64,000 bases of DNA, taken from Pseudomonas fluorescens. GTDB taxonomy: Bacteria > Pseudomonadota > Gammaproteobacteria > Pseudomonadales > Pseudomonadaceae. The stretch lies in assembly GCF_040448305.1 (NCBI RefSeq), contig NZ_CP148752.1, positions 4,999,501 through 5,063,500 of the forward strand, given 5' to 3'. The notes below the pieces were generated by a model. The model saw only the letters and a program-made list of their open reading frames with translations, was not told the DNA's origin and did no database searches. Shown here one piece after another: positions 34,864-44,567 of this stretch (its first letter is position 1; each line of letters opens with the position of its first letter). The translations under genes were made by a program, and so were the position numbers.

Positions 34864-36537
34864 TCAATCTTCGCGGTAGCGACGCAGCTTCAACTGCTTA
34901 CCGGCAACGCGAGTGTCCTTCAGCTTGGTCAGCAACTTCTCAAGACCATCTTCCGGCAGCTCGACGAGGCTGAAGCTGTCACGCACCTGGATGCGACCGA
35001 TCGCTTCACGCGCCAGGCCACCTTCGTTGAGGATAGCGCCCAGCAGGTTCTTGGCAGCGATACCGTCACGCGCGCCCAGCGCGGTACGGCAACGTGCACG
35101 GCCTTCGCCCAGTGGCATCGGAGCACGACGCTCGCGGTCGCCACGCTCAGGACGATCACCGGAACGCTCTGGACGATCGCCACGCGGTGCATTGTTCGGC
35201 ACCAGTGGACGTTCTTTCTCGATAGCGGCCAGGGTCAGCGCTTGAGCGTTGGTAGCCTTGCGCAGCAGAGCAGCGGCCAGGGCACGCGGGGTGCAACCGA
35301 TGTCGGCGGTCAGACGATCCAGCAGATCGCCATGAGTCGATTCGGCATCAGCAACCAGCGGCGACAGGCTGTTGGTCAGTTTCTTGATGCGCGCATCCAG
35401 AACGGCTTGAGCGTCCGGCAGGCGAACTTCAGCAACCTTTTGACCGGTTACACGCTCGATCACTTGCAGCATGCGGCGCTCACGCGGAGTCACCAGCAGC
35501 AGTGCACGACCTTCGCGACCGGCACGGCCGGTACGGCCGATACGGTGAACGTAGGATTCTGGGTCGTACGGCATGTCAACGTTGAACACGTGAGTGATGC
35601 GTGGAACGTCCAGGCCACGAGCGGCAACGTCGGTCGCCACAACGATGTCCAGACGGCCATCCTTGAGGGAGTCGATCACGCGCTCACGCTGGTTCTGGGC
35701 GATGTCACCGTTCAGCGCAGCGGCTTTGTAGCCTTTGGCTTCCAGGGCACTGGCCAGATCCAGGGTCGCTTGCTTGGTGCGCACGAACATGATCAGGGCG
35801 TCGAAATCTTCCACTTCCAGCAAGCTGAGAACGGCCGAAGTCTTCTGGTCAGCGTGAACCAGCAGGTGAGCCTGCTCGATCGCGGTAACGGTCTGGGTCT
35901 TGGTCTGGATCTTCACGTGTTGCGGATCGCGCAGGTGGCGTTCAGCAATGGCACGGATCGACTGCGGCAGGGTGGCCGAGAACAATACGGTCTGACGAGT
36001 GACAGGCAAGGCCTTGAAGATAACTTCCAGGTCGTCCATGAAGCCCAGTTTGAGCATTTCGTCGGCTTCGTCGAGAACCAGGTGGTTCACGGTCGCCAGT
36101 ACTTTTTCGTCGCGACGCAGGTGGTCGCACAGACGGCCCGGAGTGGCGACAACGATCTGTGCGCCATTACGGATTGCTTTCAGCTGTGGGCCCATCGGCG
36201 CGCCGCCGTAGACAGCCACAACAGTTACGCCCGGCATTTGCTTGGCGTAGGTTTCGAAAGCGGTTGCAACTTGTAGCGCCAACTCACGAGTTGGGGCCAG
36301 GATCAGGGCTTGCGGTTCGCGCTTTGCAGGATCGATGCGATGCAGGATCGGCAGGGCGAACGCAGCGGTTTTACCCGTACCGGTTTGCGCCTGACCAATC
36401 ATGTCGTGACCGGCCATGATGATCGGGATCGATTGCTGCTGAATAGCCGATGGCTCTTCGTAGCCAGTCGCGGTGACGGCTGCAAGAATATTCGGATTAA
36501 GATTAAAAGCGGCGAAGCCGCCGGTTTCCTGGGTCAT
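34864..36537 (-). CDS. deaD: DEAD-box RNA helicase DeaD/CsdA
   Basis: 557 residues. Q-motif region FNLNPNILAAVTATGYEEPS, motif I AQTGTGKT, DEAD in VLDEADEML, SAT in LFSATLPQ, motif VI HRIGRTGRAGR, and a C-terminal DbpA-type RNA-binding domain (residues about 480-550, MHRV-type RNP fold) after an Arg/Asp/Glu-rich linker (DRPERSGDRPERGDRERR). It unwinds RNA in ribosome assembly and mRNA turnover, especially in cold. The start MTQETGGF at 36537 is used; the frame extends 80 codons upstream through sequence that looks like a leader. Confidence 0.95.
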   Translation of the reverse strand: MTQETGGFAAFNLNPNILAAVTATGYEEPSAIQQQSIPIIMAGHDMIGQAQTGTGKTAAFALPILHRIDPAKREPQALILAPTRELALQVATAFETYAKQMPGVTVVAVYGGAPMGPQLKAIRNGAQIVVATPGRLCDHLRRDEKVLATVNHLVLDEADEMLKLGFMDDLEVIFKALPVTRQTVLFSATLPQSIRAIAERHLRDPQHVKIQTKTQTVTAIEQAHLLVHADQKTSAVLSLLEVEDFDALIMFVRTKQATLDLASALEAKGYKAAALNGDIAQNQRERVIDSLKDGRLDIVVATDVAARGLDVPRITHVFNVDMPYDPESYVHRIGRTGRAGREGRALLLVTPRERRMLQVIERVTGQKVAEVRLPDAQAVLDARIKKLTNSLSPLVADAESTHGDLLDRLTADIGCTPRALAAALLRKATNAQALTLAAIEKERPLVPNNAPRGDRPERSGDRPERGDRERRAPMPLGEGRARCRTALGARDGIAAKNLLGAILNEGGLAREAIGRIQVRDSFSLVELPEDGLEKLLTKLKDTRVAGKQLKLRRYRED

Positions 36538-36959
36538 GGGTCTGCCTCTAAGTGCATCCGCAAAGACCCATGCTCCAAAGCTGCGCGTGCCGTGTTGAGA
36601 CTCAAGAGTCGCCCTGGCAGCTTTGTCGGCGGGGATTTGCGAAAACGAATGAATGAAAAGAATCGTCAAGGGAGAGTCCGCAGTACGGACGTGCAGCCGA
36701 AGCTGACTTCGGGGAATTGCTCTACCTAAACGCGGCCCGGCTAAAGGCCGGCGCGCACTATACCGGAATTTGCCCAAAAAGGGAGCTTTTTTTATCGAAA
36801 AACCACCGAATACGCCGTTGTGTCACAAGCTTTGCGAATAATCGATCGGCCGTCTATTTTTCAAAGGCCCGGCCTTGCGGGTGATGGCGCTAAAACGGTT
36901 CACCCTTTGCCGTGCAGACCGCCGGTCCGGCACGCCCTTCCCACCCCGAGGATCGCTCC
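36538..36959. other. Divergent spacer with long deaD leader
   Basis: 422 bases between deaD (left) and the crotonase gene (right). The part next to deaD (36540-36770) contains no gene; long structured leaders are known for cold-shock deaD genes, so it may be a 5' UTR. GGCCCGGCTAAAGGCCGGCG (36732) can fold. GAGGA at 36946 serves the right-hand gene. No specific operator was identified. Confidence 0.45.
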
Positions 36960-37751
36960 ATGAATCAGCCCAGCTCCAGTCGAGTCAGCCGCGAACGGCA
37001 TGGTCATGTGTTCATGATCGGTCTGGATCGGGTAACCAAGCGTAACGCCTTCGATCTCGACCTGCTCAACGCGTTGAGCCTGGCCTATGGCGAGTTCGAA
37101 GCCGACAGCGAGGCGCGTGTGGCGGTGGTGTTCGCTCATGGCGAGCACTTCACCGCCGGGCTCGACCTGGTCAATGCCGGCACCACGTTCGCTGACGGCT
37201 GGCAGGTTCCGCCCGGCGGCTGTGATCCGTGGGGGGTGTTCGCAGGTCCCCGGGTCAGCAAACCGGTGATTGTCGCCGCCCAAGGGTATTGCCTGACCAT
37301 CGGTATCGAATTGATGCTGGCCGCCGACATCAACCTGTGCGCCAGCAACACCCGGTTCGCGCAGATGGAAGTGCAACGCGGACTCTTCCCGTTCGGCGGC
37401 GCCACCCTGCGTCTGCATCAAGTCTCCGGTTGGGGAAATGCCATGCGCTGGTTATTGACCGGTGATGAATTCGACGCCCGTGATGCTTTGCACCTGGGTC
37501 TGGTGCAGGAGGTCATGGCCAGTGAGGACTTGCTACCCCGGGCGATTGAACTGGCCGAGCGGATCGCCCGCCAGGCACCGCTTGGGGTGCAGGCGACGCT
37601 GATGTCTGCGCGACAGGCCCGGTATGAAGGGGAAACAGCGGCGGCACAGGCGTTGCCGCTGCTGGTCAAGAAGTTGATGGCCAGCGAGGACGTCAAGGAA
37701 GGTGTGCGGTCGATGGTGGAGCGGCGGCCTGGGGTCTTCAAAGGGCTTTGA
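36960..37751 (+). CDS. Crotonase/enoyl-CoA hydratase family protein
   Basis: A 263-residue crotonase-fold protein. The oxyanion-hole segment HGEHFTAGLDL and the second GYCLTIGIELMLAADI are present. The Glu pair used by hydratases is not evident at GGATLRLHQVSGW, so it might be an isomerase, hydrolase or other family member. ATG 36960 with CGAGGA upstream. Acts on a CoA thioester that cannot be named from sequence. Confidence 0.85.
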   Translation: MNQPSSSRVSRERHGHVFMIGLDRVTKRNAFDLDLLNALSLAYGEFEADSEARVAVVFAHGEHFTAGLDLVNAGTTFADGWQVPPGGCDPWGVFAGPRVSKPVIVAAQGYCLTIGIELMLAADINLCASNTRFAQMEVQRGLFPFGGATLRLHQVSGWGNAMRWLLTGDEFDARDALHLGLVQEVMASEDLLPRAIELAERIARQAPLGVQATLMSARQARYEGETAAAQALPLLVKKLMASEDVKEGVRSMVERRPGVFKGL

Positions 37752-37770
37752 TTTTTATACTGGCTTTGAT

Positions 37771-37859
37771 GGCCCTTTCGCGGGCAAGCCCGCTCCCACA
37801 GGGTCCGGTCAGCTCCGAAGATCCATAGATGTGGGAGCGGGCTTGCCCGCGAAGGGGCC
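37771..37859. repeat. REP pair
   Basis: Arms 37771-37800 and 37830-37859 are inverted copies (one mismatch) carrying GCGGGCAAGCCCGCTCCCAC. Confidence 0.92.
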
Positions 37860-37878
37860 CGTCCAGACGATCAATTAA

Positions 37879-38634
37879 TCAAGTAGCCGGACGAATGCAC
37901 TTGATCAACGACTGCAACGAATACCCCAACCGCGGCGCCAGCGCTTCGGCGCGGGCAATCAAGCCGTCCATGTCCAGTTCCTGATCCAGCTCCGACGGCA
38001 CGATCAGAATCACGTTGCCCTCCTTCACCGGCAGCTCCCAGTAATGTCGGTGGTACAAACCGCGCAACAAGGCGGCGCCCAAGGGTTTGCCATCGTCAGT
38101 AGCCCACTGATTGATGACCAGCCAGCCACCCGGATTCAATCGCTTCTGGCAGTTTTCCAGAAAGCTCCAGGCCAGATGTCCGACACCCGGACCGACGTCG
38201 GTATAAAGGTCGACGAAAATCAGGTCCGCCGATTCGGCGGTGTCCAGCAGCTCCAGCGCATCGCCAACGCGGATGTACAGGCGCGGATCGTCATCCAGCC
38301 CCAGATATTCAATGGCCAGGCGCGGTACGTCCGGGCGCAACTCGATGGCCTCGACATCTTCCAGCGGCAGGAACTTGAGGCAGGCCTGGGTCAGCGTACC
38401 GGCACCGAGGCCGAGGAACAGCGCGCTTTCCGGCTGCTCATGGCACAGCGCGCCGATCAGCATCGCCCGGGTGTAGTCGTACTCGAGCCAGCTCGGGTCG
38501 GCCGTGAACACGCAGCTTTGCTCGATGGCATCACCGAACTCGAGAAAACGGTAATCGGCCACTTCCAGCACGCGAATCACGCCGAACTCGTCCTGTACCT
38601 CGGCGAGCAGATGCTCGACGCGCTCCTCAGTCAT
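37879..38634 (-). CDS. Spermidine synthase-like (PABS family) protein
   Basis: 251 residues with the polyamine aminopropyltransferase methyltransferase-like core: LFLGLGAGTLTQACLKFLP binds decarboxylated SAM or SAM, AIELRPDVPRLA is the acidic loop, and DLIFVDLYTDVGPG the catalytic Asp region. It lacks the long N-terminal beta domain of SpeE, so it may be a MnmC- or SpeE2-like variant. The product is uncertain. Confidence 0.8.
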   Translation of the reverse strand: MTEERVEHLLAEVQDEFGVIRVLEVADYRFLEFGDAIEQSCVFTADPSWLEYDYTRAMLIGALCHEQPESALFLGLGAGTLTQACLKFLPLEDVEAIELRPDVPRLAIEYLGLDDDPRLYIRVGDALELLDTAESADLIFVDLYTDVGPGVGHLAWSFLENCQKRLNPGGWLVINQWATDDGKPLGAALLRGLYHRHYWELPVKEGNVILIVPSELDQELDMDGLIARAEALAPRLGYSLQSLIKCIRPAT

Positions 38635-38784
38635 TTCATCTCCTGATCGTCACCGGGACCGGCAACGCAATAACACCGCCTGTAGAGAGCGGCAAAGGCG
38701 AGATTGTCGGCGAAGCGACGGGAACAGGTCACGCACTAATTTGCTGATAACATGGACGTCCGAGCGAAAACACTAGAGACCGTG

Positions 38785-40131
38785 ATGAGCCAACCCTGGA
38801 GCCCTGACAGCTGGCGCGCCCTGCCGATCCAGCAACAACCCCGATACCCTGACGCCGCGCATTTGCAGCAGGTCGAGCAGACCCTGGCCAGCTATCCGCC
38901 ACTGGTGTTTGCCGGTGAAGCCCGGGAGTTGCGCCGTCAGTTTGCCGAAGTGACCCAGGGCCGCGCGTTTCTGTTGCAGGGCGGTGATTGCGCCGAAAGC
39001 TTCGCCGAGTTCTCCGCGGCGAAAATCCGCGACACCTTCAAGGTGTTGTTGCAGATGGCGATCGTGATGACTTTTGCCGCCGGCTGCCCGGTGGTCAAGG
39101 TCGGGCGCATGGCCGGGCAATTCGCCAAACCGCGTTCGGCCAACGACGAAACCATCGATGGCGTGACCCTGCCCGCCTACCGTGGCGACATCGTCAACGG
39201 CATCGGTTTCGACGAAAAAAGCCGCGTGCCGGACCCGGAACGCCTGCTGCAGTCCTATCACCAGTCCACCGCCACCCTGAACCTGTTGCGCGCGTTCGCC
39301 CAGGGCGGGTTTGCCGATCTGCATCAGGTGCACAAGTGGAACCTGGACTTCATTGCCAACTCGGCACTGGCGGAAAAGTACAGCCACCTGGCCGACCGCA
39401 TCGATGAAACCCTGGCGTTCATGCGCGCCTGCGGCATGGACAGTTCGCCGCAGTTACGCGAAACCAGTTTCTTCACCGCCCACGAAGCGCTGCTGCTGAA
39501 CTACGAAGAAGCCTTCGTGCGTCGCGACAGCCTGACCAACGACTACTACGACTGCTCGGCCCACATGCTGTGGATCGGCGACCGCACCCGCCAACTCGAC
39601 GGCGCCCACGTCGAATTCCTGCGCGGGGTGAACAACCCGATCGGGGTCAAGGTCGGCCCGAGCATGAACCCCGACGACCTGATTCGCTTGATCGACGTGC
39701 TCAACCCGCAGAACGATCCCGGTCGCCTGAACCTGATCGCGCGGATGGGCGCGAACAAGGTCGGCGATCACTTGCCGCAGCTGATCCGCGCCGTCCAGCG
39801 CGAAGGCAAACAGGTGCTGTGGAGTTCCGACCCGATGCACGGCAACACCATCAAGGCCAGCAGCGGCTACAAGACCCGCGACTTTGCGCAGATCCTTGGC
39901 GAGGTGAAGCAGTTCTTCCAGGTGCACGAAGCCGAAGGCAGTTATGCCGGGGGTATCCATATCGAAATGACCGGACAGAACGTGACCGAGTGCATCGGTG
40001 GTGCGCGGCCGATCACCGAAGATGGCTTGTCGGATCGCTATCACACCCATTGCGACCCACGGATGAATGCCGATCAGTCGCTGGAACTGGCGTTTTTGAT
40101 TGCTGAGACACTGAAGCAGGTTCGGCGCTAA
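38785..40131 (+). CDS. Class II (plant-type) DAHP synthase
   Basis: 448 residues; condenses PEP and erythrose-4-phosphate, the first step of the shikimate pathway. Marks: QGGDCAESFAE with the metal-binding Cys, KVGRMAGQFAKPRS, and the C-terminal WSSDPMHGNTI and GGIHIEMTGQNVTEC. Start MSQPWSPDSW (38785). Class II enzymes often serve secondary metabolism such as phenazines or are less feedback-inhibited than class I. A class I isozyme is at 54418. Confidence 0.95.
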   Translation: MSQPWSPDSWRALPIQQQPRYPDAAHLQQVEQTLASYPPLVFAGEARELRRQFAEVTQGRAFLLQGGDCAESFAEFSAAKIRDTFKVLLQMAIVMTFAAGCPVVKVGRMAGQFAKPRSANDETIDGVTLPAYRGDIVNGIGFDEKSRVPDPERLLQSYHQSTATLNLLRAFAQGGFADLHQVHKWNLDFIANSALAEKYSHLADRIDETLAFMRACGMDSSPQLRETSFFTAHEALLLNYEEAFVRRDSLTNDYYDCSAHMLWIGDRTRQLDGAHVEFLRGVNNPIGVKVGPSMNPDDLIRLIDVLNPQNDPGRLNLIARMGANKVGDHLPQLIRAVQREGKQVLWSSDPMHGNTIKASSGYKTRDFAQILGEVKQFFQVHEAEGSYAGGIHIEMTGQNVTECIGGARPITEDGLSDRYHTHCDPRMNADQSLELAFLIAETLKQVRR

Positions 40132-40146
40132 ATCCCGGCGCCCCCA

Positions 40147-40230
40147 TCGCGAGCAGGTCGGATCGCCGCACCGTCGCTCCCACATTGGACAGCGTTCCCC
40201 TGTGGGAGCGAGCCTGCTCGCGAAGAGGCC
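40147..40230. repeat. REP pair, left arm interrupted by 16 bases
   Basis: The right arm at 40201-40230 is normal (TGTGGGAGCGAGCCTGCTCG). The left arm is split by TCGGATCGCCGCACCG at 40158-40173. The same 16 bases interrupt another REP at 60400-60415. Confidence 0.85.
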
Positions 40231-40233
40231 AGC

Positions 40234-41463
40234 TCAGCCACCCTCAATCTGTGCCAACGCCACCCGCAACCTTGCCGCACTCGCCCGCGGGCAATTGAGC
40301 TGAACCTGCGCCAGCCCCAGCCAATCCGCCATCTGCCGCAGATTGGCCGCCAACGCCAGCATCCCCTCCTCATCCAGCCCCGCGTCCTCTTCATGCACCG
40401 CATGCACGGCCAAACGGCCCGCCGCCCGTTCGGCGCGCAGATCGACCCGTGCAGCAATCCGCTCGTTGTGCAAAAACGGCAGGACGTAATAGCCGTACAC
40501 CCGTTTGTCCTGCGGCGTATAGATCTCCAGCCGATAGCGGAAATCAAACAGCCGCTCGGTCCGGCTGCGCTCCCAGACCAGCGAATCGAACGGTGAGAGG
40601 AAGGCACTGGACGTGACTTTGCGCGGCACTTTTGGCTCGGGCAGACAATAGGCCGGTTGTCGCCAGCCCTGGACTTCGCAAGCCAGCAATTCCCCGGCCT
40701 CGACCAACTCGGCCAAACGTGAGCGGCTGTCCGCAAGGTTCAAGCGGAAATAATCACGCAAGTCCTTCTCCGTACCGACCCCCAAGGCCGTTGCCGCATG
40801 CCGCAACAGGCCGCGCTGGGCCTCGTCTTCACTCAGGACGGGGTGCGCAAGCACCACCGAGGGAATCACCCGCTCCGGCAGATCGTAGAGCCTTTCGAAT
40901 CCGCGCCGCCCGGCGACGGTCACTTCACCGGCTGCGAACAGCCATTCCAGCGCGTGTTTTTCCGCGCTCCAGTCCCACCAGGGCCCTGCCCGTTCCTGAC
41001 GGGTCGACAGACTTCCGGCACCCAACGCGCCCTGCTCCTCGACCGAAGCCAGCACCCGACGAATCGTGTCCTGCTGCTCACGGCCAAAGCGCGCCAATTG
41101 TTGATAAATGTCTTCGCCACGGCTCGCACGCTGCATGCGCCAACGCATCAGGGGGTACATGGAAAGTGGCAATAACGAGGCTTCATGACCCCAATACTCG
41201 AACAACGTACGGCGCCGGCCCTGACTCCAGGCCGCCTGGTCGAGCAAATCGGAGGAATAATTGCCTAGGCGGGAAAACAGCGGAAGGTAGTGCGAACGCA
41301 CCAATGCATTGACCGAATCGATCTGCAGAATGCCCAGCCGTTCGATCAGGCGATTGAGCGCAACAGCCTTGATCGCCGCTGGCGGCGACCGCCCGTTGAA
41401 CCCTTGGGCGGCCAGCGCCAGACGCCGAGCCTGTTTGAGGGTAAAGGACAATGTTGCGGGCAT
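40234..41463 (-). CDS. ycaQ: YcaQ/AlkX-type DNA glycosylase (winged-helix, DUF1006)
   Basis: 409 residues of the HTH_42 family. The catalytic motif reads Gln47-Ile-Asp49 (LGILQIDSVN), the Q-x-D form of the YcaQ/AlkX branch rather than the Q-x-Q of AlkZ. This branch unhooks interstrand crosslinks and removes bulky N-alkyl purines. MPATLSF at 41463 is the start, with AAGGAGG seven bases upstream. The C-terminus (YYVLPFLHNERIAARVDLR) is conserved in the family. Confidence 0.9.
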   Translation of the reverse strand: MPATLSFTLKQARRLALAAQGFNGRSPPAAIKAVALNRLIERLGILQIDSVNALVRSHYLPLFSRLGNYSSDLLDQAAWSQGRRRTLFEYWGHEASLLPLSMYPLMRWRMQRASRGEDIYQQLARFGREQQDTIRRVLASVEEQGALGAGSLSTRQERAGPWWDWSAEKHALEWLFAAGEVTVAGRRGFERLYDLPERVIPSVVLAHPVLSEDEAQRGLLRHAATALGVGTEKDLRDYFRLNLADSRSRLAELVEAGELLACEVQGWRQPAYCLPEPKVPRKVTSSAFLSPFDSLVWERSRTERLFDFRYRLEIYTPQDKRVYGYYVLPFLHNERIAARVDLRAERAAGRLAVHAVHEEDAGLDEEGMLALAANLRQMADWLGLAQVQLNCPRASAARLRVALAQIEGG

Positions 41464-41527
41464 GGGTGCCTCCTTGTCTGCTCGCAACCTACCTCACCGG
41501 TAAGGGGTTTGTGTAGCGTGGCATTCA

Positions 41528-41743
41528 TCATTTATGCATCGGGTCATTCCAGAACGGTTTGATCGACTCGTTCTCCACATCCGCACGGCTCATGCCGATG
41601 TCCTTGAGCGCTTCGTCGCTCAAGCTCGCCAGCAGTTCGCGCTCGCGGTGCAGTTCGTACCAGCGGCCGACCTTGTGCAGCAGATCGGATATCACGTGAA
41701 TCGAGTGTTTTTCTGATCCCTGGAACTCGTGTTGACCTTTCAT
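41528..41743 (-). CDS. DUF1127 domain small protein
   Basis: 71 residues with the signature HRERELLASLSDEALKDIGMSRADV. Such small Arg-containing proteins influence RNA turnover or phosphate and carbon regulation in some alphaproteobacteria; no role is known here. Divergent from the LysR gene. Confidence 0.88.
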   Translation of the reverse strand: MKGQHEFQGSEKHSIHVISDLLHKVGRWYELHRERELLASLSDEALKDIGMSRADVENESIKPFWNDPMHK

Positions 41744-41838
41744 CTTGTTGCCCTCCGTTTGGATGGCTCCAGTCTCGCGCCGGGTCTAAGATCAATCCAA
41801 CGAATGTTTCTGATGTCACATATCTCGGAGATTGATGG

Positions 41839-42693
41839 ATGTCCGCCTACCCGAGTATCGATACCGAAGTGTTGCGCACCTTCGTCGCCATCGCCGACCA
41901 AGGCGGCTTTACCCGAGCCGGCGAAATCGTCAACCGCACCCAGTCAGCCGTTAGCATGCAGATGAAACGACTGGAAGAAGATGTACTGCAGCGCCAGTTG
42001 TTCCAGCGTGACGGGCGGCAGGTGCGGCTGACGGCCGAGGGCCAGGTGTTGCTCGGCTATGCGCGACGCATCCTCAAGCTGCACAGCGAAGTGTTCAACA
42101 CCTTGCGTGAACCCGACATGGTCGGCACCGTGCGCATCGGCACGCCGGACGATTATGTGATGCGATTCCTCCCGGGGATTCTGCGCCGGTTTGCCCAGTC
42201 TTACCCGCTGATTCAGATAGAAGTGCACTGCGAATCATCAAAACAACTGTTGATGCGCCAGGACCTCGACCTGTCTATCGTCACCCGCGAACCGGGCAGC
42301 GAAATCGGCCAGTTGTTGCGCAAGGAACGTTTTGTCTGGGCCGAAGCGCAATGCTACAGCGCTCATGAGCAGACGCCGCTGCCACTGGCGATGTTCAACA
42401 GTGATTGTTTCTGCCGTCTGTGGGCCTGCAATGCCCTGGATGCCCGGGGGCGCGATTACCGGGTGGCGTACAACAGCGACAGCCTGTCGGCGATCATGGC
42501 GGTGGTCAGCGCCGGCCTGGCCGTCACGGCGCAACTTGAAAGCCTGATCACCGCGGACATGCGCATCCTCGGTGAGGCCGAGGACCTGCCGCTGCTGCCC
42601 GAGGCCAGCATCATGCTCGTGCGCAACCTGCATAACCCGTCACCCATCACCGAGTGCCTGGCCGAGCACATCGTCGAAGGCTTCAAACTTTAA
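41839..42693 (+). CDS. LysR-type regulator
   Basis: 284 residues; HTH at about 10-65 (VAIADQGGFTRAGEIVNRTQ then SAVSMQMKRLEE), effector domain 95-280. It is divergent from DUF1127 and its end overlaps the TauE-like gene by 11 bases on the other strand. Resembles the LrhA/HexA style of N-terminus, but the target cannot be named. Confidence 0.9.
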   Translation: MSAYPSIDTEVLRTFVAIADQGGFTRAGEIVNRTQSAVSMQMKRLEEDVLQRQLFQRDGRQVRLTAEGQVLLGYARRILKLHSEVFNTLREPDMVGTVRIGTPDDYVMRFLPGILRRFAQSYPLIQIEVHCESSKQLLMRQDLDLSIVTREPGSEIGQLLRKERFVWAEAQCYSAHEQTPLPLAMFNSDCFCRLWACNALDARGRDYRVAYNSDSLSAIMAVVSAGLAVTAQLESLITADMRILGEAEDLPLLPEASIMLVRNLHNPSPITECLAEHIVEGFKL

Positions 42694-43432
42694 AGGCGAG
42701 CATCACCGCACAGAACACCAGGAACCCGCAAAACAACCCGCGCAGCAGCCGCTCCGGCAATGCGTGGGCAACCTTCACGCCCCAACTGATGCTCATCAAC
42801 CCACCGACCGCCAAGGGTAAGCCGATCACCCAGCTGACCTGATGGTGCACGGCGTAAGTCACCAGCGTCACCCCGGTACTCGGCAAGGCCAGCGCCAACG
42901 ACAACCCCTGCGCAACCACCTGGCTGGTGCCGAACAGACTGGTCAGCACCGGCGTCGCCACCACCGCGCCCCCCACGCCGAACAACCCGCCCATCGTGCC
43001 GGATGCAGCGCCAAGCACGCCCAGCCAGGGCCATGAGTAGTTCATCTGCGAAGCCGCCGGGGTGCTGGCGGCGAACATGCGAACGAGGTTGTACGCCGAC
43101 AGCGCGATCAGAAAGGCGACAAAGCCTATGCGCATGGTTTGTGCATCAATGCCCACCGCCCAGATCGATCCGAGCCAGGCGAAGCAGAACCCCATGATGG
43201 CCAGCGGTAACGCGTGGCGCAGTTCGATCCGGTTGCGCTGATGATAGCGCCACAGCGCCAGCATCACGTTCGGCACCACCATCACCAGCGCCGTGCCTTG
43301 GGCTATCTGCTGATCGAGCCCGAACAGCACACCCAGCAGCGGAATGGCGATCAGGCCGCCGCCGATGCCAAACAACCCGCCGAGCGTACCCAACGCAGCG
43401 CCGAACACCAGATACATCAAGAACTCAATCAC
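42683..43432 (-). CDS. TauE/SafE-family membrane permease
   Basis: 249 residues with about eight membrane helices and the tandem GGLFGIGGGLIAIPLL and GGLFGVGGAVVATPVL repeats typical of the family (DUF81). Exports sulfite, sulfonates or other organic anions. The overlapping neighbours are both LysR genes; the one at 43544 diverges from it across about 110 bases and is a possible regulator. Confidence 0.92.
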   Translation of the reverse strand: MIEFLMYLVFGAALGTLGGLFGIGGGLIAIPLLGVLFGLDQQIAQGTALVMVVPNVMLALWRYHQRNRIELRHALPLAIMGFCFAWLGSIWAVGIDAQTMRIGFVAFLIALSAYNLVRMFAASTPAASQMNYSWPWLGVLGAASGTMGGLFGVGGAVVATPVLTSLFGTSQVVAQGLSLALALPSTGVTLVTYAVHHQVSWVIGLPLAVGGLMSISWGVKVAHALPERLLRGLFCGFLVFCAVMLAFKV

Positions 43433-43543
43433 AGCATTTTCCCCGTTGCCGTCAGGCCCTTGATCCTACGCAGTTGCTTCTGGCATGGAAACGCACAGCA
43501 CCGCACAATGGCTGTGCCAAATTCGCACAGGCGCAAACCTGCC

Positions 43544-44500
43544 ATGAACCCCAATCAACTGACCGACCAACTGGCCTTGTTCCTCGACGTGCTGGAAACC
43601 GGCAGTTTTTCTGCCGCCTCGCGCCGTCATCCGCTGACCCCTTCGGCCGTGGCTCGGCGTATCGACAGCCTGGAAAGCGCGCTCGGCAGTCAGCTGTTCC
43701 TGCGCAGCACTCATGCCGTACGCGCCACCCCGGCGGGATTGGCCTTTGCCGAACGCGCACGGCGCATCGTCGCCGAGTTGCGCCTGGCCCGGGCCGAGGC
43801 CGTGTCCCTGAGCAGCGCGCCGGAAGGCCTGATTCGTATCGATGCGCCGGCAGCCTTTGGGCGCCGGCACCTGGCACCGGTGATTGCCGACTTCCTGATG
43901 CTCTACCCCGGGCTCGATGTGCAACTGCACTTGATCGACAGCTTCGTCGACATGCAGGGCCTGAACCTCGGCAAGGTCGATCTGGTGTTGCGGGCAGGGC
44001 AATTGGCCGACACCCGGCTGGTGGCCACGCCACTGGCGAGCATGGTGCGTATCGCCTGCGCCAGCCCTGATTATTTGCGGCGTCGCGGCGTGCCGACCGA
44101 GCCGTCACAACTGATTGAACACGATGGACTCGACTGGGATGGCCTGGCCCCGCCCTTCGCCTGGCGTTTCGAGCGCGACGGGCAAATGCAGTTGCACCGG
44201 CCGGCGCGGATCCGCATGAGCGCCAACAATGCCGAGGCACTGGTGTGCGGCGCATTGGCCGGACTGGGTATCGCGCATCTGCCGACCTGGCTGGCCAGCG
44301 AGTACCTGTTGCGGGGAGAGTTGCTGCCGCTGTTCTGCGACAGCGGCCTGCCGAAACCGGAAAGCGCCGGCATCTATGCCTTGCGCCTGGAACAGCAGCC
44401 CAACTCCCGCAGTCGCTTGTTGCTGGAGTACCTGAAAACCCGCTTCAGCCCGGTTCCGCCTTGGGATCTGGTGTTGCAAACCCATTTGCAACGGCTCTGA
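43544..44500 (+). CDS. LysR-type regulator, divergent from the TauE permease
   Basis: 318 residues; HTH at 8-65 (LDVLETGSFSAASRRHPLTP), effector domain from about 95. Start ATG 43544 (MNPNQLTD). The long frame back to 43214 overlaps the permease and is rejected. Location suggests control of the permease gene. Confidence 0.9.
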   Translation: MNPNQLTDQLALFLDVLETGSFSAASRRHPLTPSAVARRIDSLESALGSQLFLRSTHAVRATPAGLAFAERARRIVAELRLARAEAVSLSSAPEGLIRIDAPAAFGRRHLAPVIADFLMLYPGLDVQLHLIDSFVDMQGLNLGKVDLVLRAGQLADTRLVATPLASMVRIACASPDYLRRRGVPTEPSQLIEHDGLDWDGLAPPFAWRFERDGQMQLHRPARIRMSANNAEALVCGALAGLGIAHLPTWLASEYLLRGELLPLFCDSGLPKPESAGIYALRLEQQPNSRSRLLLEYLKTRFSPVPPWDLVLQTHLQRL

Positions 44501-44511
44501 GCAAAATTATC

Positions 44512-44534
44512 TGGCGCATTAAAGATTCGCCCGC
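44512..44534 (+). promoter_or_regulatory. OhrR-like operator upstream of ohrR
   Basis: TGGCGCAT-N7-TCGCCCGC, inside a 39-base block (44503-44541) that matches the ohr upstream block (45284-45322) at 32 of 39 positions. Predicts autoregulation. Confidence 0.6.
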
Positions 44535-44567
44535 TAGATTCTTGAGATCACAGATCAAGGCTTCGAC

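Noticed and set aside
43214..43543. Upstream extension of the LysR gene
   Set aside because: Overlaps the TauE permease on the other strand; the helix-turn-helix begins right after the ATG at 43544.
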